Shown: positions 25,212-32,965 of the stretch, piece after piece
Position numbering within the stretch: position 1 is the stretch's first letter
How the letters are laid out: each line of letters starts with the position of its first letter
Assembly: GCF_001941845.1 (NCBI RefSeq)
Contig: NZ_CP018870.1
Coordinates: 4,780,001 to 4,844,000 of the forward strand
Length of the DNA stretch: 64,000 nt
Direction of reading: 5' to 3'
From: Streptomyces sp. TN58
GTDB taxonomy: Bacteria > Actinomycetota > Actinomycetes > Streptomycetales > Streptomycetaceae
Program-made: the position numbers and the translations under genes
The notes under the pieces: model-generated
The model's database searches: none
What the model saw: the letters and a program-made list of their open reading frames with translations, nothing else
What the model was told of the DNA's origin: nothing

Positions 25212-25427
25212 TCAGCGGTAGTCGTCCTCGTCCAGCCGCACCACCCGCGCCTGCTCGGCGGCGTCGCCGTCGGCGGCCTGCCCCGCCGGGCGGCCGCTCT
25301 CGGGGTCGTCGTCGCCCGGCTGCAGATCGGCCTGCTGTTCGGCCACGTCCGCCTCGGGCGCCTCAGGATCGAGGGATTCCGGATACCGCTCCCGGAAGGT
25401 GTCCGGCTCCGCAGGGTCGACAGTCAT
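25212..25427 (-). CDS. Small acidic protein of unknown function
   Basis: 71 residues from ATG 25427, with GGGGAG six bases upstream. About a third of residues are Asp or Glu, with no hydrophobic core, so it is probably intrinsically disordered. The C-terminal VVRLDEDDYR recurs in streptomycete proteins of this type, from memory. No function can be proposed. Confidence 0.65.
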   Translation of the reverse strand: MTVDPAEPDTFRERYPESLDPEAPEADVAEQQADLQPGDDDPESGRPAGQAADGDAAEQARVVRLDEDDYR

Positions 25428-25555
25428 CGCCGCTCCCCTCGCTTCCTTGTGTCACTTACGAGCCTAGGAGGATCAGGGAGGCTCCGCTATGCGGATGCGA
25501 GGATCCGCGATCAGACTGTGACCGCGAACACAACAAGTGGAACGTGATCCTCTCG

Positions 25556-25561
25556 TAACAT
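25556..25561 (+). promoter_or_regulatory. Leaderless -10 for the 25569 hydrolase
   Basis: TAACAT, seven bases before ATG 25569; no ribosome site. Confidence 0.45.
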
Positions 25562-25568
25562 TGCCCGC

Positions 25569-26564
25569 ATGTCTTCGACCGAGCTGCCGGGCGTGCGGTC
25601 CACCCCCGAACTGTCCTCCCCCGCGGGAGCGGTCCGGGTGGCCGACGGAGAGCAGCTGCGCACCGCCGTGCTTCCCGGGCTGGAATTGGCCGTCCGGGCG
25701 CGCCCGCCCCAGCGCGCAGGCCTGCCGCCCGCGCTCTTCGTGCACGGTCTGGGCGGCTCCTCGCAGAACTGGTCGGCGCTCATGGAGCAGTTGGCGGACA
25801 CCGTCGACGGCGAGGCTGTGGACCTGCCCGGCTTCGGCTGGTCCCCGCCGCCCGCCGACCGCGACTACTCCGTCACCGGTTTCGCCCGGGCCGTCATCCG
25901 CCACCTGGACGCCGCGGGACGCGGCCCCGTCCACCTCTTCGGCAACTCCCTCGGCGGAGCCGTCTCCACCCGGGTCGCGGCCGTCCGCCCCGACCTCGTG
26001 CGCACCCTGACGCTCGTCTCGCCGGCCCTTCCCGAGCTGCGCGTGCAGCGGTCGGCCGTACCGACCGCGCTCCTGGCGCTGCCCGGGGTGGCCGCCCTCT
26101 TCAGCCGGATGACCCAGGGCCTCACCGCAGAGCAGCGCACCCGGGGAGTGACGGAGCTCTGCTACGGAGACCCCTCCCGGGTGACTCCCGAGGGGTTCCG
26201 CAACGCCGTGGAGGAGATGGAGCGCCGGATGGCCCTCCCCTACTTCTGGGACGCGATGACCCGCACGTCACGCGGCATCGTCGACGCCTACACCCTCGGC
26301 GGCCAGCACGGACTGTGGCGCCAGGCACAGCGGGTGCTCGCCCCGTCCCTGCTCGTCTACGGTGGCCGGGACCAGCTGATCTCGTACCGTATGGCGCACA
26401 AGGCAGCCGCCGCCTTCCGGGGCTCGCGGCTGCTGTGCCTGCCCGAGGCCGGGCACGTGGCGATGATGGAGTACCCCGAGGTGGTGGCCGCCGCCTTCAC
26501 GGAGCTGCTGCGCGACACCGGCGCGGGGGCTGCGGACCGGGACACCGAAGACGGCAGGGGCTGA
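25569..26564 (+). CDS. Alpha/beta hydrolase
   Basis: 331 residues. Oxyanion motif FVHGLGGSSQNW (about 58-69), nucleophile elbow FGNSLGG (about 127-133, Ser130), acid YGGRDQLIS (about 265-273) and base PEAGHVAMMEYP (about 294-305, His298). The order and motifs match meta-cleavage/epoxide hydrolase-like enzymes. The N-terminal 40 residues precede the fold. It lies six bases before the DUF3152 gene, so the two are likely one operon. Substrate unknown. Confidence 0.87.
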   Translation: MSSTELPGVRSTPELSSPAGAVRVADGEQLRTAVLPGLELAVRARPPQRAGLPPALFVHGLGGSSQNWSALMEQLADTVDGEAVDLPGFGWSPPPADRDYSVTGFARAVIRHLDAAGRGPVHLFGNSLGGAVSTRVAAVRPDLVRTLTLVSPALPELRVQRSAVPTALLALPGVAALFSRMTQGLTAEQRTRGVTELCYGDPSRVTPEGFRNAVEEMERRMALPYFWDAMTRTSRGIVDAYTLGGQHGLWRQAQRVLAPSLLVYGGRDQLISYRMAHKAAAAFRGSRLLCLPEAGHVAMMEYPEVVAAAFTELLRDTGAGAADRDTEDGRG

Positions 26565-26570
26565 GCGGTC

Positions 26571-28154
26571 GTGGGACGACACAGTCGAAAATCCGGGGCG
26601 CCCGCTCCGGAGTCAGCTCCGGCGCAGGCGCCCGCCGCCGCGCGCCAGCAGGCGCAGCCGGATCCCGCCGGATACGGGGATCCGTACGCGTACGACGCCT
26701 TCGGGAACGTCGTCCACGAAAGCGACGCGTTCGGGTACGGCACCCCCGGGAACGACTCCTTCGGGAACGGCTCCTACGCGAACGACTCCTTCGGGAACGG
26801 CTCCTACGCGAACGACCCCTACGGGAGCGATGCCTACGGCAACGGCGACCCGTTCGCCGGGTGGCCCGAATCGACCGTCACCCACCAGGGCTACGTGCCG
26901 CAGGACGTCCCCGCCGCCGACACGCGCACCGGCGGCCACCCCCAGCAGTACGAACCCGGCGGCGCCTGGGGCGCCCGGTCCGACTCCGGCTCCGTGTACG
27001 GGGACTGGCGCGGGGTGCCGCGCCCGCGTACGGAGGCACCCGCGGCCGGAGCACCCGCGGCCGGGACGGCGGCCCACGCCGCGCCCCCGGACACCGGCAC
27101 CCCGCCCTTCGGCACGCCCGCCGCGGGCTTCCCGCGGGTCACGTACGAAGAGGCCGCGCCCGGCCCCCTCACCTCCACCGGCTCGCACCGCCGGGTGCCC
27201 GGCCCGCGGAGGCCGGTCGACCCCGTCGTGGAGTCGCCCGCCCCCTCGGCCGAGGCCGAGGTCCGGTTCGAGCCCGAGCGTGAGGCCGACCCCGAGTCCG
27301 GCTCCGGCCGCGGCCGTAAGGTCCGTGCGTACACCGGCATGGCCGCCGCCGCGGTCACCACCGTCCTCGCGGTGGTCGTCGCGGGCCAGGGGTACCTCGA
27401 CGGCGACACCGACGAGGCCAGGGCCGGCGCGCCCGCCGCCACCGGGAAGGACCGCAGCGACCCGGCCGCCTCCCGCTCCGACGGCCGGCCCACCCCGAAC
27501 GGCGGCGTGGCCGCGCCCGTGGCGCCGTCCGCCCCGGCGGCCGCGCCCGAGCTGACGTACGAGCAGCAGATGGCGGCGCAGCTGCCCCTGGACCCGAAGC
27601 TCGCCGGGCCCGGGACCTTCGACACCGTGCCCGGCGTGGCCAAGGGCCCCGGCAAGGGCAAGGTCGTGCGCTACCGGGTCGACGTCGAACAGGGCCTGGG
27701 CCTGGACGCCCAGCTCTTCGCGGAGGCCGTCCACCGCACCCTCAACGACGACCGCAGCTGGGGCCACGGCGGCACGAAGTCCTTCGAACGGGTACCGGGC
27801 GAGGAGGCCGACTTCGTGATCACCCTCGCCAGCCCCGGCACCACCGGCGTCTGGTGCGCCAAGTCCGGCCTCGACACCGTCGTCGGCAACGTCTCCTGCG
27901 ACTCGGCGAAGACCGAGCGGGTGATGATCAACGCCTTCCGCTGGGCCCAGGGCTCCGAGACCTACGGCCCGGACCAGATGTTCGCCTACCGCCAGATGCT
28001 CATCAACCACGAGGTGGGCCACCGGCTCGGCCACGGCCATGTCAACTGCCGCACCCCGGGCGCGCTCGCCCCGGTCATGCAGCAGCAGACCAAGTCCCTC
28101 AACGTCGACGGCATCCCGTGCAAGGCCAACCCCTGGGCGTTCCCGGAGAGCTGA
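26571..28154 (+). CDS. DUF3152 protein with a metzincin-type zinc motif
   Basis: 527 residues from GTG 26571. Residues 1-250 are low-complexity: a Gly/Asn/Ser/Tyr-rich tandem repeat (about 58-88) and Pro/Ala-rich stretches. A membrane helix follows (about 258-280, TGMAAAAVTTVLAVVVAGQG), so the C-terminal DUF3152 domain (about 345-520) is outside the cell. It ends with HEVGHRLGHGH (His480, Glu481, His484, Gly487, His490), an exact match to the HExxHxxGxxH metzincin zinc-protease signature. Cys residues in VWCAKSG, GNVSCD, NCRTPG and GIPCKAN may form disulfides. The M. tuberculosis counterpart Rv3207c lies at the same place. A secreted metallopeptidase role is inferred. Confidence 0.85.
   Translation: MGRHSRKSGAPAPESAPAQAPAAARQQAQPDPAGYGDPYAYDAFGNVVHESDAFGYGTPGNDSFGNGSYANDSFGNGSYANDPYGSDAYGNGDPFAGWPESTVTHQGYVPQDVPAADTRTGGHPQQYEPGGAWGARSDSGSVYGDWRGVPRPRTEAPAAGAPAAGTAAHAAPPDTGTPPFGTPAAGFPRVTYEEAAPGPLTSTGSHRRVPGPRRPVDPVVESPAPSAEAEVRFEPEREADPESGSGRGRKVRAYTGMAAAAVTTVLAVVVAGQGYLDGDTDEARAGAPAATGKDRSDPAASRSDGRPTPNGGVAAPVAPSAPAAAPELTYEQQMAAQLPLDPKLAGPGTFDTVPGVAKGPGKGKVVRYRVDVEQGLGLDAQLFAEAVHRTLNDDRSWGHGGTKSFERVPGEEADFVITLASPGTTGVWCAKSGLDTVVGNVSCDSAKTERVMINAFRWAQGSETYGPDQMFAYRQMLINHEVGHRLGHGHVNCRTPGALAPVMQQQTKSLNVDGIPCKANPWAFPES
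26751..26825 (+). repeat. 30-bp coding tandem repeat in the DUF3152 gene
   Basis: Two identical 30-base copies starting AACGACTCCTTCGGGAACGG (26751-26780 and 26781-26810), then a decayed third, encode NDSFGNGSYA units. Confidence 0.65.
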
Positions 28155-28440
28155 CGCCCCGCCCGGCGGATGGGGCGCGGCCTGTTCCGGTTTCGGGCCG
28201 CGGCCGCGCCCGCCGCATGCCGTACACCGCGTCAAGAGCCCCTGGCCGCCGCCCGGTTCGGCCCGTTCCGAGGCCGTACTTCTAGCGTGCTCGAACGCGA
28301 ACCGTACGGGAAAGTTACGACTCTTCACCCCTTCCGGTGGCGCGACGGACAACCGTCCGCCGAGCCCTCGGCATATCCGCTTGAGTTCTCCCGCGGCGGG
28401 TCGCCTGACCGACGGCGACCGCCTGGACGGGAGATCGGGG

Positions 28441-30072
28441 GTGCCACTCGTGCGGATCGGACTGCTCACGGAAGGTGGTTATCCGTATGCGACGGGCGAG
28501 GCCAGGCTGTGGTGCGACCGGCTCGTGCGCGGACTCCCGCAGCACGAGTTCGAGCTCTACGCGCTGAGCCGCAGCGCCGAACAGGAGCGCGACCGGGTCC
28601 CGCTGCCCGAGCACGTCACCCGCGTCCGCACGGCTCCCCTGTGGGCCCCCGCCGACGACGGGCGGACCTACTGCCGGCGCGAACGCCGACGGTTCGCGGA
28701 CTGCTTCACGGAACTGGTCCACGGCATCTGCGCCGGCGCCCCCGACCCCTTCGCGGCCGGACTGTACGGACTCGCCGGACTCGCCCGGGAACAGGGCGGG
28801 CTGTACGCGGCACTGCGCTCCGAGTCCGCGGTGCGCGCCCTGGAGACCGCCTGCCGGGCCCCCGGCGCGCCCCGCCCCGTACAGGCGGCCCGCGTCGCCG
28901 ACCTGCTGGAGTTCGCCGACGCACTGGAGGGCATGCTGCGGCCGCTGTCCCTCGACTGGTACGAGGACGACGCCCCCGGCGACGGCCTCGGCGCGGTCGA
29001 CGTGTGCCACGCGGCCGCCGGCGGGGTGGCGGCCCTCCCCGGCCTGCTGGCCAAACGCTTCTTCGGAGTCCCGCTGCTGGTCACCGAATACGGGGTCCAG
29101 CTACGCGCCCACTACCTGGCCCACCTCGGCGGCGTCGGTGCGGCGGAGCCGCCCCGGCCCGCCGTACGCGCCCTGCTCGCCGCCTTCCACCTGCGGCTGG
29201 CCACCGAGATCTACGCCCGCGCCGACTTCCTCACCCCCGGCAACGCCCACGCCCGGCGCTGGCAGGAGCGCTGCGGCGCCACCCGCGACCGGCTGCGGAC
29301 GGTCTACCCGGGAATGGAGGCGGACCGATTCACCTCCGTCGGGGAGTCCGCCGACCGCGGGGACCCCGACACCCTGGTGTGGGTCGGCCGGGTGGAGCCC
29401 GCCAAGGACATCGTCGCCCTGCTGCACGCCTTCGCCGAGGTCCGCAGGGCCGAGCCGCGCACCCGGCTGCGGATCTTCGCCACGGCCGCGGACCCCGGCT
29501 ACCTCGCCGACTGCCGCTCCCTCGCCGCACAGCTCTTCCCCGACGAGGCCGCCGACCGCGTCACCGTCGGGGAGAACCCGGTGGCATTCGAGGAGATCGG
29601 CGGACCGGAGGCCCCGTCCGCGGCCGAGGCGTACGGCGCCGGGCGCGTCGTCGTGCTCTCCTCCGTGATCGAGGGCTTCCCCGTCACCCTGGCCGAGGCG
29701 ATGCTCTGCGGACGCGCCACCGTCTCCACCGACGTCGGAGCGGTCTGCGAGGTCATCGGCGGCACCGGGCTCGTCGTCCCGCCCCGCAACCCGCGGGCGC
29801 TCGCCGAGGCCTGCCTGTCCCTGCTCGGGGACGCCGAGCGGGCCGAACGCCTCGGAGCCGCCGCACGGGCGCGCGCCCTGGAGCTGTTCACCGTCGAGCA
29901 GAACGTCGCCGCCTTCCAGGAGATCTACCTGCGGCTGCTGGCCAAGGGCTCCGAACGGCCCGACGGCGGTGTCCTCTTCGCCCGGCCCCCGGAGGCGCGG
30001 GTGCCCGGCCACTGGACCAGCCCGACCTGGGCCAAGCCCGTACCGGACCCGACCCCGGAGGCCGCCGTATGA
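28441..30072 (+). CDS. PelF-like GT4 glycosyltransferase (DUF3492 type)
   Basis: 543 residues from GTG 28441 with GGGAG at 28429-28433. The N-terminal half has the DUF3492 pattern (RIGLLTEGGYPYATGEARLW, 4-23), which marks PelF-type transferases of Pel-like hexosamine exopolysaccharides. The C-terminal half is GT-B: VGRVEPAKDIVALLHAF (about 315-331) and the EX7E donor-site motif EGFPVTLAE (Glu411 and Glu419). Soluble, so it would act on the inner face of the membrane with a nucleotide-sugar donor. Its stop overlaps the next gene by ATGA. This gene begins a four-gene cassette inserted between the mycobacterial-type neighbours Rv3207c and moeZ. Confidence 0.88.
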   Translation: MPLVRIGLLTEGGYPYATGEARLWCDRLVRGLPQHEFELYALSRSAEQERDRVPLPEHVTRVRTAPLWAPADDGRTYCRRERRRFADCFTELVHGICAGAPDPFAAGLYGLAGLAREQGGLYAALRSESAVRALETACRAPGAPRPVQAARVADLLEFADALEGMLRPLSLDWYEDDAPGDGLGAVDVCHAAAGGVAALPGLLAKRFFGVPLLVTEYGVQLRAHYLAHLGGVGAAEPPRPAVRALLAAFHLRLATEIYARADFLTPGNAHARRWQERCGATRDRLRTVYPGMEADRFTSVGESADRGDPDTLVWVGRVEPAKDIVALLHAFAEVRRAEPRTRLRIFATAADPGYLADCRSLAAQLFPDEAADRVTVGENPVAFEEIGGPEAPSAAEAYGAGRVVVLSSVIEGFPVTLAEAMLCGRATVSTDVGAVCEVIGGTGLVVPPRNPRALAEACLSLLGDAERAERLGAAARARALELFTVEQNVAAFQEIYLRLLAKGSERPDGGVLFARPPEARVPGHWTSPTWAKPVPDPTPEAAV

Positions 30073-30968
30073 CCACCGCCGATCCCGACACCGCAGCCCC
30101 GCCGCCCGCCGGTAAGGCGCGCCGGAGGGCCGCCGGAGACCCGGTCAAGACCCTGCTGCACCGGCACCGCGAGCTGTGCGAGCGGGCCGTGGACCCCCTG
30201 GAGATCGCCGCCGGGCTGGAGGCACACGGCATCACCGACCGCACCGCCGCCCGCTTCCGGCACCGGGACGTCTTCTCCCTCGCCGAGGAGCTGTACGCCC
30301 GCAGCCCGCGCGGCGAGGCGCCCGCCGCCGCCAGCGCCACGGCCCCGGCCGGGCCCTCCGCCTACCGCGCCCTCGGCTGCGCGCTGCTCCCCGGGGCCCT
30401 CGCCGCCGGCGCGGCCGCCGCCGGCCAGCCGTGGGCCGGGCCCGCCGCCGTGGCCGCAACCGCCGCCGCCCTGGTGTGGCCGGGGCGGGCCGCCGGGGGC
30501 CGCCGCCCCTGGCTCGCCCACCTGCTCGCAGCCGCCGTCGCCGGCTGGGCCGTCCACCGGCACGGCACCGCCCTCGCGGTCTGCCTCGCGCTGGCCGTCG
30601 CCCCCGGGCACCTGCTCGCCGCCGCATTCGCCGCCGGAGCGCGGGCCCGGCTCGACGGGAGCCGCGCCCTGGAGGACTTCGCCGACCGGGCCCGACCCCT
30701 GCTGCTCACGGCTGTCGCCGCCTTCACCGCGGCCGCGGCCGCCGCTGCCGCGCTCGCCGGAGCACCGCTGCCCGCTGCCGTGCCGCTCGCCCTGCTCCTC
30801 TTCCTGACCCGGCTCCTGCTGCGGCACGGATCGCGCCGCGGCCCCGTCGCCGCCGCACTCGCGCTCGCCCTGATCCCGGTCCCGGCGGCGGCCCCCGCCG
30901 CCGCGGCCGCACTCCTCGTCCACGCCGTCCTCGCCCTGTCCCGCGCATCCGCGCACGCGAGGGCATGA
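30069..30968 (+). CDS. Polytopic membrane protein of the PelF-like cassette
   Basis: 299 residues from ATG 30069, overlapping the glycosyltransferase stop (ATGA), so the two are co-translated. A soluble N-terminus (about 22-75, LLHRHRELCERAVDPLEIAA then GITDRTAARFRHRDVFSLAE) precedes about eight Ala/Leu-rich membrane helices. It is too short to be PelG (about 450 residues) and has no obvious homology to it. Export or scaffolding of the sugar polymer is inferred from position only. Ala content is extreme even for this genome. Confidence 0.75.
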   Translation: MTTADPDTAAPPPAGKARRRAAGDPVKTLLHRHRELCERAVDPLEIAAGLEAHGITDRTAARFRHRDVFSLAEELYARSPRGEAPAAASATAPAGPSAYRALGCALLPGALAAGAAAAGQPWAGPAAVAATAAALVWPGRAAGGRRPWLAHLLAAAVAGWAVHRHGTALAVCLALAVAPGHLLAAAFAAGARARLDGSRALEDFADRARPLLLTAVAAFTAAAAAAAALAGAPLPAAVPLALLLFLTRLLLRHGSRRGPVAAALALALIPVPAAAPAAAAALLVHAVLALSRASAHARA

Positions 30969-31000
30969 CGCCCCCCGGGTCCACCACAGCCCCCGGCGGG

Positions 31001-31049
31001 TGTCCTGCCCCCGGGTGCCGACCCCGATGTCCTGCCCGCGGGAGCCGAC
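31001..31049 (+). repeat. Short direct repeat upstream of the epimerase
   Basis: TGTCCTGCCCCCGGGTGCCG (from 31001) recurs with two changes at 31028, a 27-base step, within the 140-base gap before the leader peptide. Confidence 0.45.
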
Positions 31050-31110
31050 GCCGAGGCGCAACTCCTGTACCCCGCCCCGTCCATTCATCCGTCCGCAAGG
31101 AGAAACAGAC

Positions 31111-31149
31111 ATGACCGGCCAGCCAACCGACCAAGGGGTCTCGCGATGA
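31111..31149 (+). CDS. 12-residue leader peptide coupled to the epimerase
   Basis: ATG 31111 follows a strong AAGGAG (31097-31102) and encodes MTGQPTDQGVSR, ending at TGA 31147-31149. The stop overlaps the epimerase ATG at 31146 as ATGA, and the epimerase has no ribosome site of its own as strong, so its translation probably depends on reading this peptide. Alternatively it is a chance frame and the epimerase uses AAGGGG at 31133-31138. Confidence 0.5.
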   Translation: MTGQPTDQGVSR

Positions 31150-32159
31150 GGGTGCTGCTGATCGGAGCCAACGGATACCTCGGACGCTACGTCGCCGACC
31201 GGCTGCTCGCCGACCCCGCGGTCCAGCTCACCGCCCTCGGCCGCGGCGACGACGCCGACGTCCGCTTCGACCTCGCCACCGGCAGCCCCGGAGCGCTCAC
31301 CCGCTTCCTCGACGCCGTCCACCCGGGCGTCGTCATCAACTGCGCCGGAGCGACCCGGGGCGGGGCCCGCGAGCTCACCCGGCACAACACCGTCGCGGTC
31401 GCGACCATCTGCGAGTCGCTGCGCCGCAGCGGCTGCGGGGCCCGGCTCGTCCAGCTCGGCTGCGCCGCCGAGTACGGGCCCAGCCAGCCGGGATCCTCCA
31501 CGGCCGAGGACGCCGTGCCGAGACCCGGCGGGCCGTACGGCGTCAGCAAGCTGGCCGCCACCGAACTGGTACTGGGCTCCGGGCTGGACGCCGTCGTGCT
31601 GCGGATCTTCTCGCCCGTCGGCCCGGGCACCCCCGCCGGGTCCCCGCTCGGCCGGCTCGCCGAGGCGATGCGCCGCGCGATGCAGTCCGGCGACGGCGAG
31701 CTCAAGCTCAGCGGGCTCGGCGTGCAGCGCGACTTCGTCGACGTCCGGGACGTGGCGCGGGCCGTGCACGCCGCGTCCCTGTCCGCCGCCCAGGGCGTGG
31801 TCAACATCGGCACCGGCCGTGCCGTCCGGCTGCGGGACGCGGCCGCCGTCCTGGCCCGGGTCGCCGGGTACGCAGGAGCCCTCCACGAGATCGACGTACC
31901 GCACGGCGGAGCCCAGCAGGCGCACGGGCACCCCGGCCGCCCGTCGGCGGGGCTCACCTCCATCGGGTCCCCCCGCTCCGAGGCCACCGCTGAGCAGCTC
32001 GCCGCCACGGCCCCCCAGCCGTACCCGTACCCCGACGGCTGCGGGGCCTGGCAGCAGGCCGACGTCCGTACCGCGCGGGACCGGCTCGGCTGGCGGCCCC
32101 GGATCAACCTGGAGGAGTCCCTGGCGGACATCTGGATGGAGGCGGCGTGCCGCATCTGA
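31146..32159 (+). CDS. NAD-dependent sugar epimerase/dehydratase of the cassette
   Basis: 337 residues from ATG 31146. Extended SDR: cofactor loop GANGYLG (7-13), NCAGATRGG, catalytic YGVSK (about 136-140) and a substrate segment RDFVDVRDVARAVHAA (about 197-212). A run of atypical residues (about 255-285) may be a strain-specific insertion before the conserved DRLGWRPRINLEESLADIW C-terminus. Likely interconverts a nucleotide sugar, such as UDP-GlcNAc and UDP-GalNAc, feeding the PelF-like transferase; substrate identity is inference. Overlaps the next gene by 13 bases. Confidence 0.85.
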   Translation: MRVLLIGANGYLGRYVADRLLADPAVQLTALGRGDDADVRFDLATGSPGALTRFLDAVHPGVVINCAGATRGGARELTRHNTVAVATICESLRRSGCGARLVQLGCAAEYGPSQPGSSTAEDAVPRPGGPYGVSKLAATELVLGSGLDAVVLRIFSPVGPGTPAGSPLGRLAEAMRRAMQSGDGELKLSGLGVQRDFVDVRDVARAVHAASLSAAQGVVNIGTGRAVRLRDAAAVLARVAGYAGALHEIDVPHGGAQQAHGHPGRPSAGLTSIGSPRSEATAEQLAATAPQPYPYPDGCGAWQQADVRTARDRLGWRPRINLEESLADIWMEAACRI

Positions 32160-32902
32160 CCACTCCGCCGGGGGCACTGGCGGCGGCCGCGACCGGGGCC
32201 GGCCGCCTCGGCCTGGGCACCCCCGGCTACGCGCACCCGCTGTTGGCCCCCGTGGAATGGGCCGAGCTGACCCGCCCCGGCACCCCACTGCACTGGGCCG
32301 TGCTGAACGTCGCCGACGGCCCCGGCGGGCGGCCCGATCCACACTGCACGGAAGCGGCCGCGAAGCTGCGCGCCGCGGGCGGCACGGTCCTCGGCCATCT
32401 CGCGATGCGGGACGGGGCACGGTCCTTCGGCGAGCTGGTCTGCGACGCCCACCGCTTCCGGGACTGGTACGGGGTCGACGGCTTCTACCTGGCCGGTGCC
32501 CCGGCCGGCAGGGCGGAGCTGGCCTCGGTGCGTCGCGTGGCCGACTCCCTGCGCGGCCTCGGGGAGGACCTGCGGATCGTGCTCGGGCACGGCACGCACC
32601 CCTGCGAGGGCTACGCGGACGCCGCCGACCAGCTGGTCACCTTCTCCGGGGCGTGGGCGGACTACCGCTGGTCGCAGGTGGCGGAGTGGACCGCCGAGTA
32701 CCCGCCGGAGCGCTTCTGCCACCTGGTCCACGGGGTGCCGCGCACGCACCTGGAGGAGGCGATGCGGATCGCGCGCTGGCAGGGGGCGGGAACCATCTGG
32801 TTCACCGACCGCACCGCTGTCGCGGATCGCGACCCGTGGGCCTCCCTGCCCGGCTACTGGGACGAAATCGTCTCACGTATCGGAACAGGTGTCTTGGAAT
32901 GA
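32147..32902 (+). CDS. Spherulation-specific family 4 (GH114/GH135-like) protein
   Basis: 251 residues from GTG 32147, within the end of the epimerase gene. TIM-barrel family related to fungal Sph3/Ega3, which cut galactosaminogalactan-type polymers. Recognisable segments: HPLLAPVEWAEL, WAVLNVADGPGGRPDPHC, WYGVDGFYLAG, LVTFSGAWADYRWSQVAEWT and IWFTDRTAVADRDPWASLPG. In the DGFYLxx motif the position normally taken by a second acid (as in DGxFLD) is Ala, so activity may be altered. No signal peptide, so it would be cytoplasmic unless exported unusually. Its end overlaps the moeZ promoter. Confidence 0.82.
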   Translation: MPHLTTPPGALAAAATGAGRLGLGTPGYAHPLLAPVEWAELTRPGTPLHWAVLNVADGPGGRPDPHCTEAAAKLRAAGGTVLGHLAMRDGARSFGELVCDAHRFRDWYGVDGFYLAGAPAGRAELASVRRVADSLRGLGEDLRIVLGHGTHPCEGYADAADQLVTFSGAWADYRWSQVAEWTAEYPPERFCHLVHGVPRTHLEEAMRIARWQGAGTIWFTDRTAVADRDPWASLPGYWDEIVSRIGTGVLE

Positions 32903-32921
32903 AGACGGGCGTGGCAGTGTT
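32895..32921 (+). promoter_or_regulatory. SigR-type promoter for moeZ
   Basis: TGGAAT (32895-32900), exactly 18 bases, GTT (32919-32921). The SigR consensus is GGGAAT-N18-GTT; only the first base differs. It starts inside the stop codon of the spherulin-4 gene and would give a leader of about 40 bases. moeB/moeZ of S. coelicolor is a published SigR target, from memory. Confidence 0.65.
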
Positions 32922-32965
32922 ACGGAGAGAACCACCGTTAAGTCGTAACCATCTACGGAGTCCCC

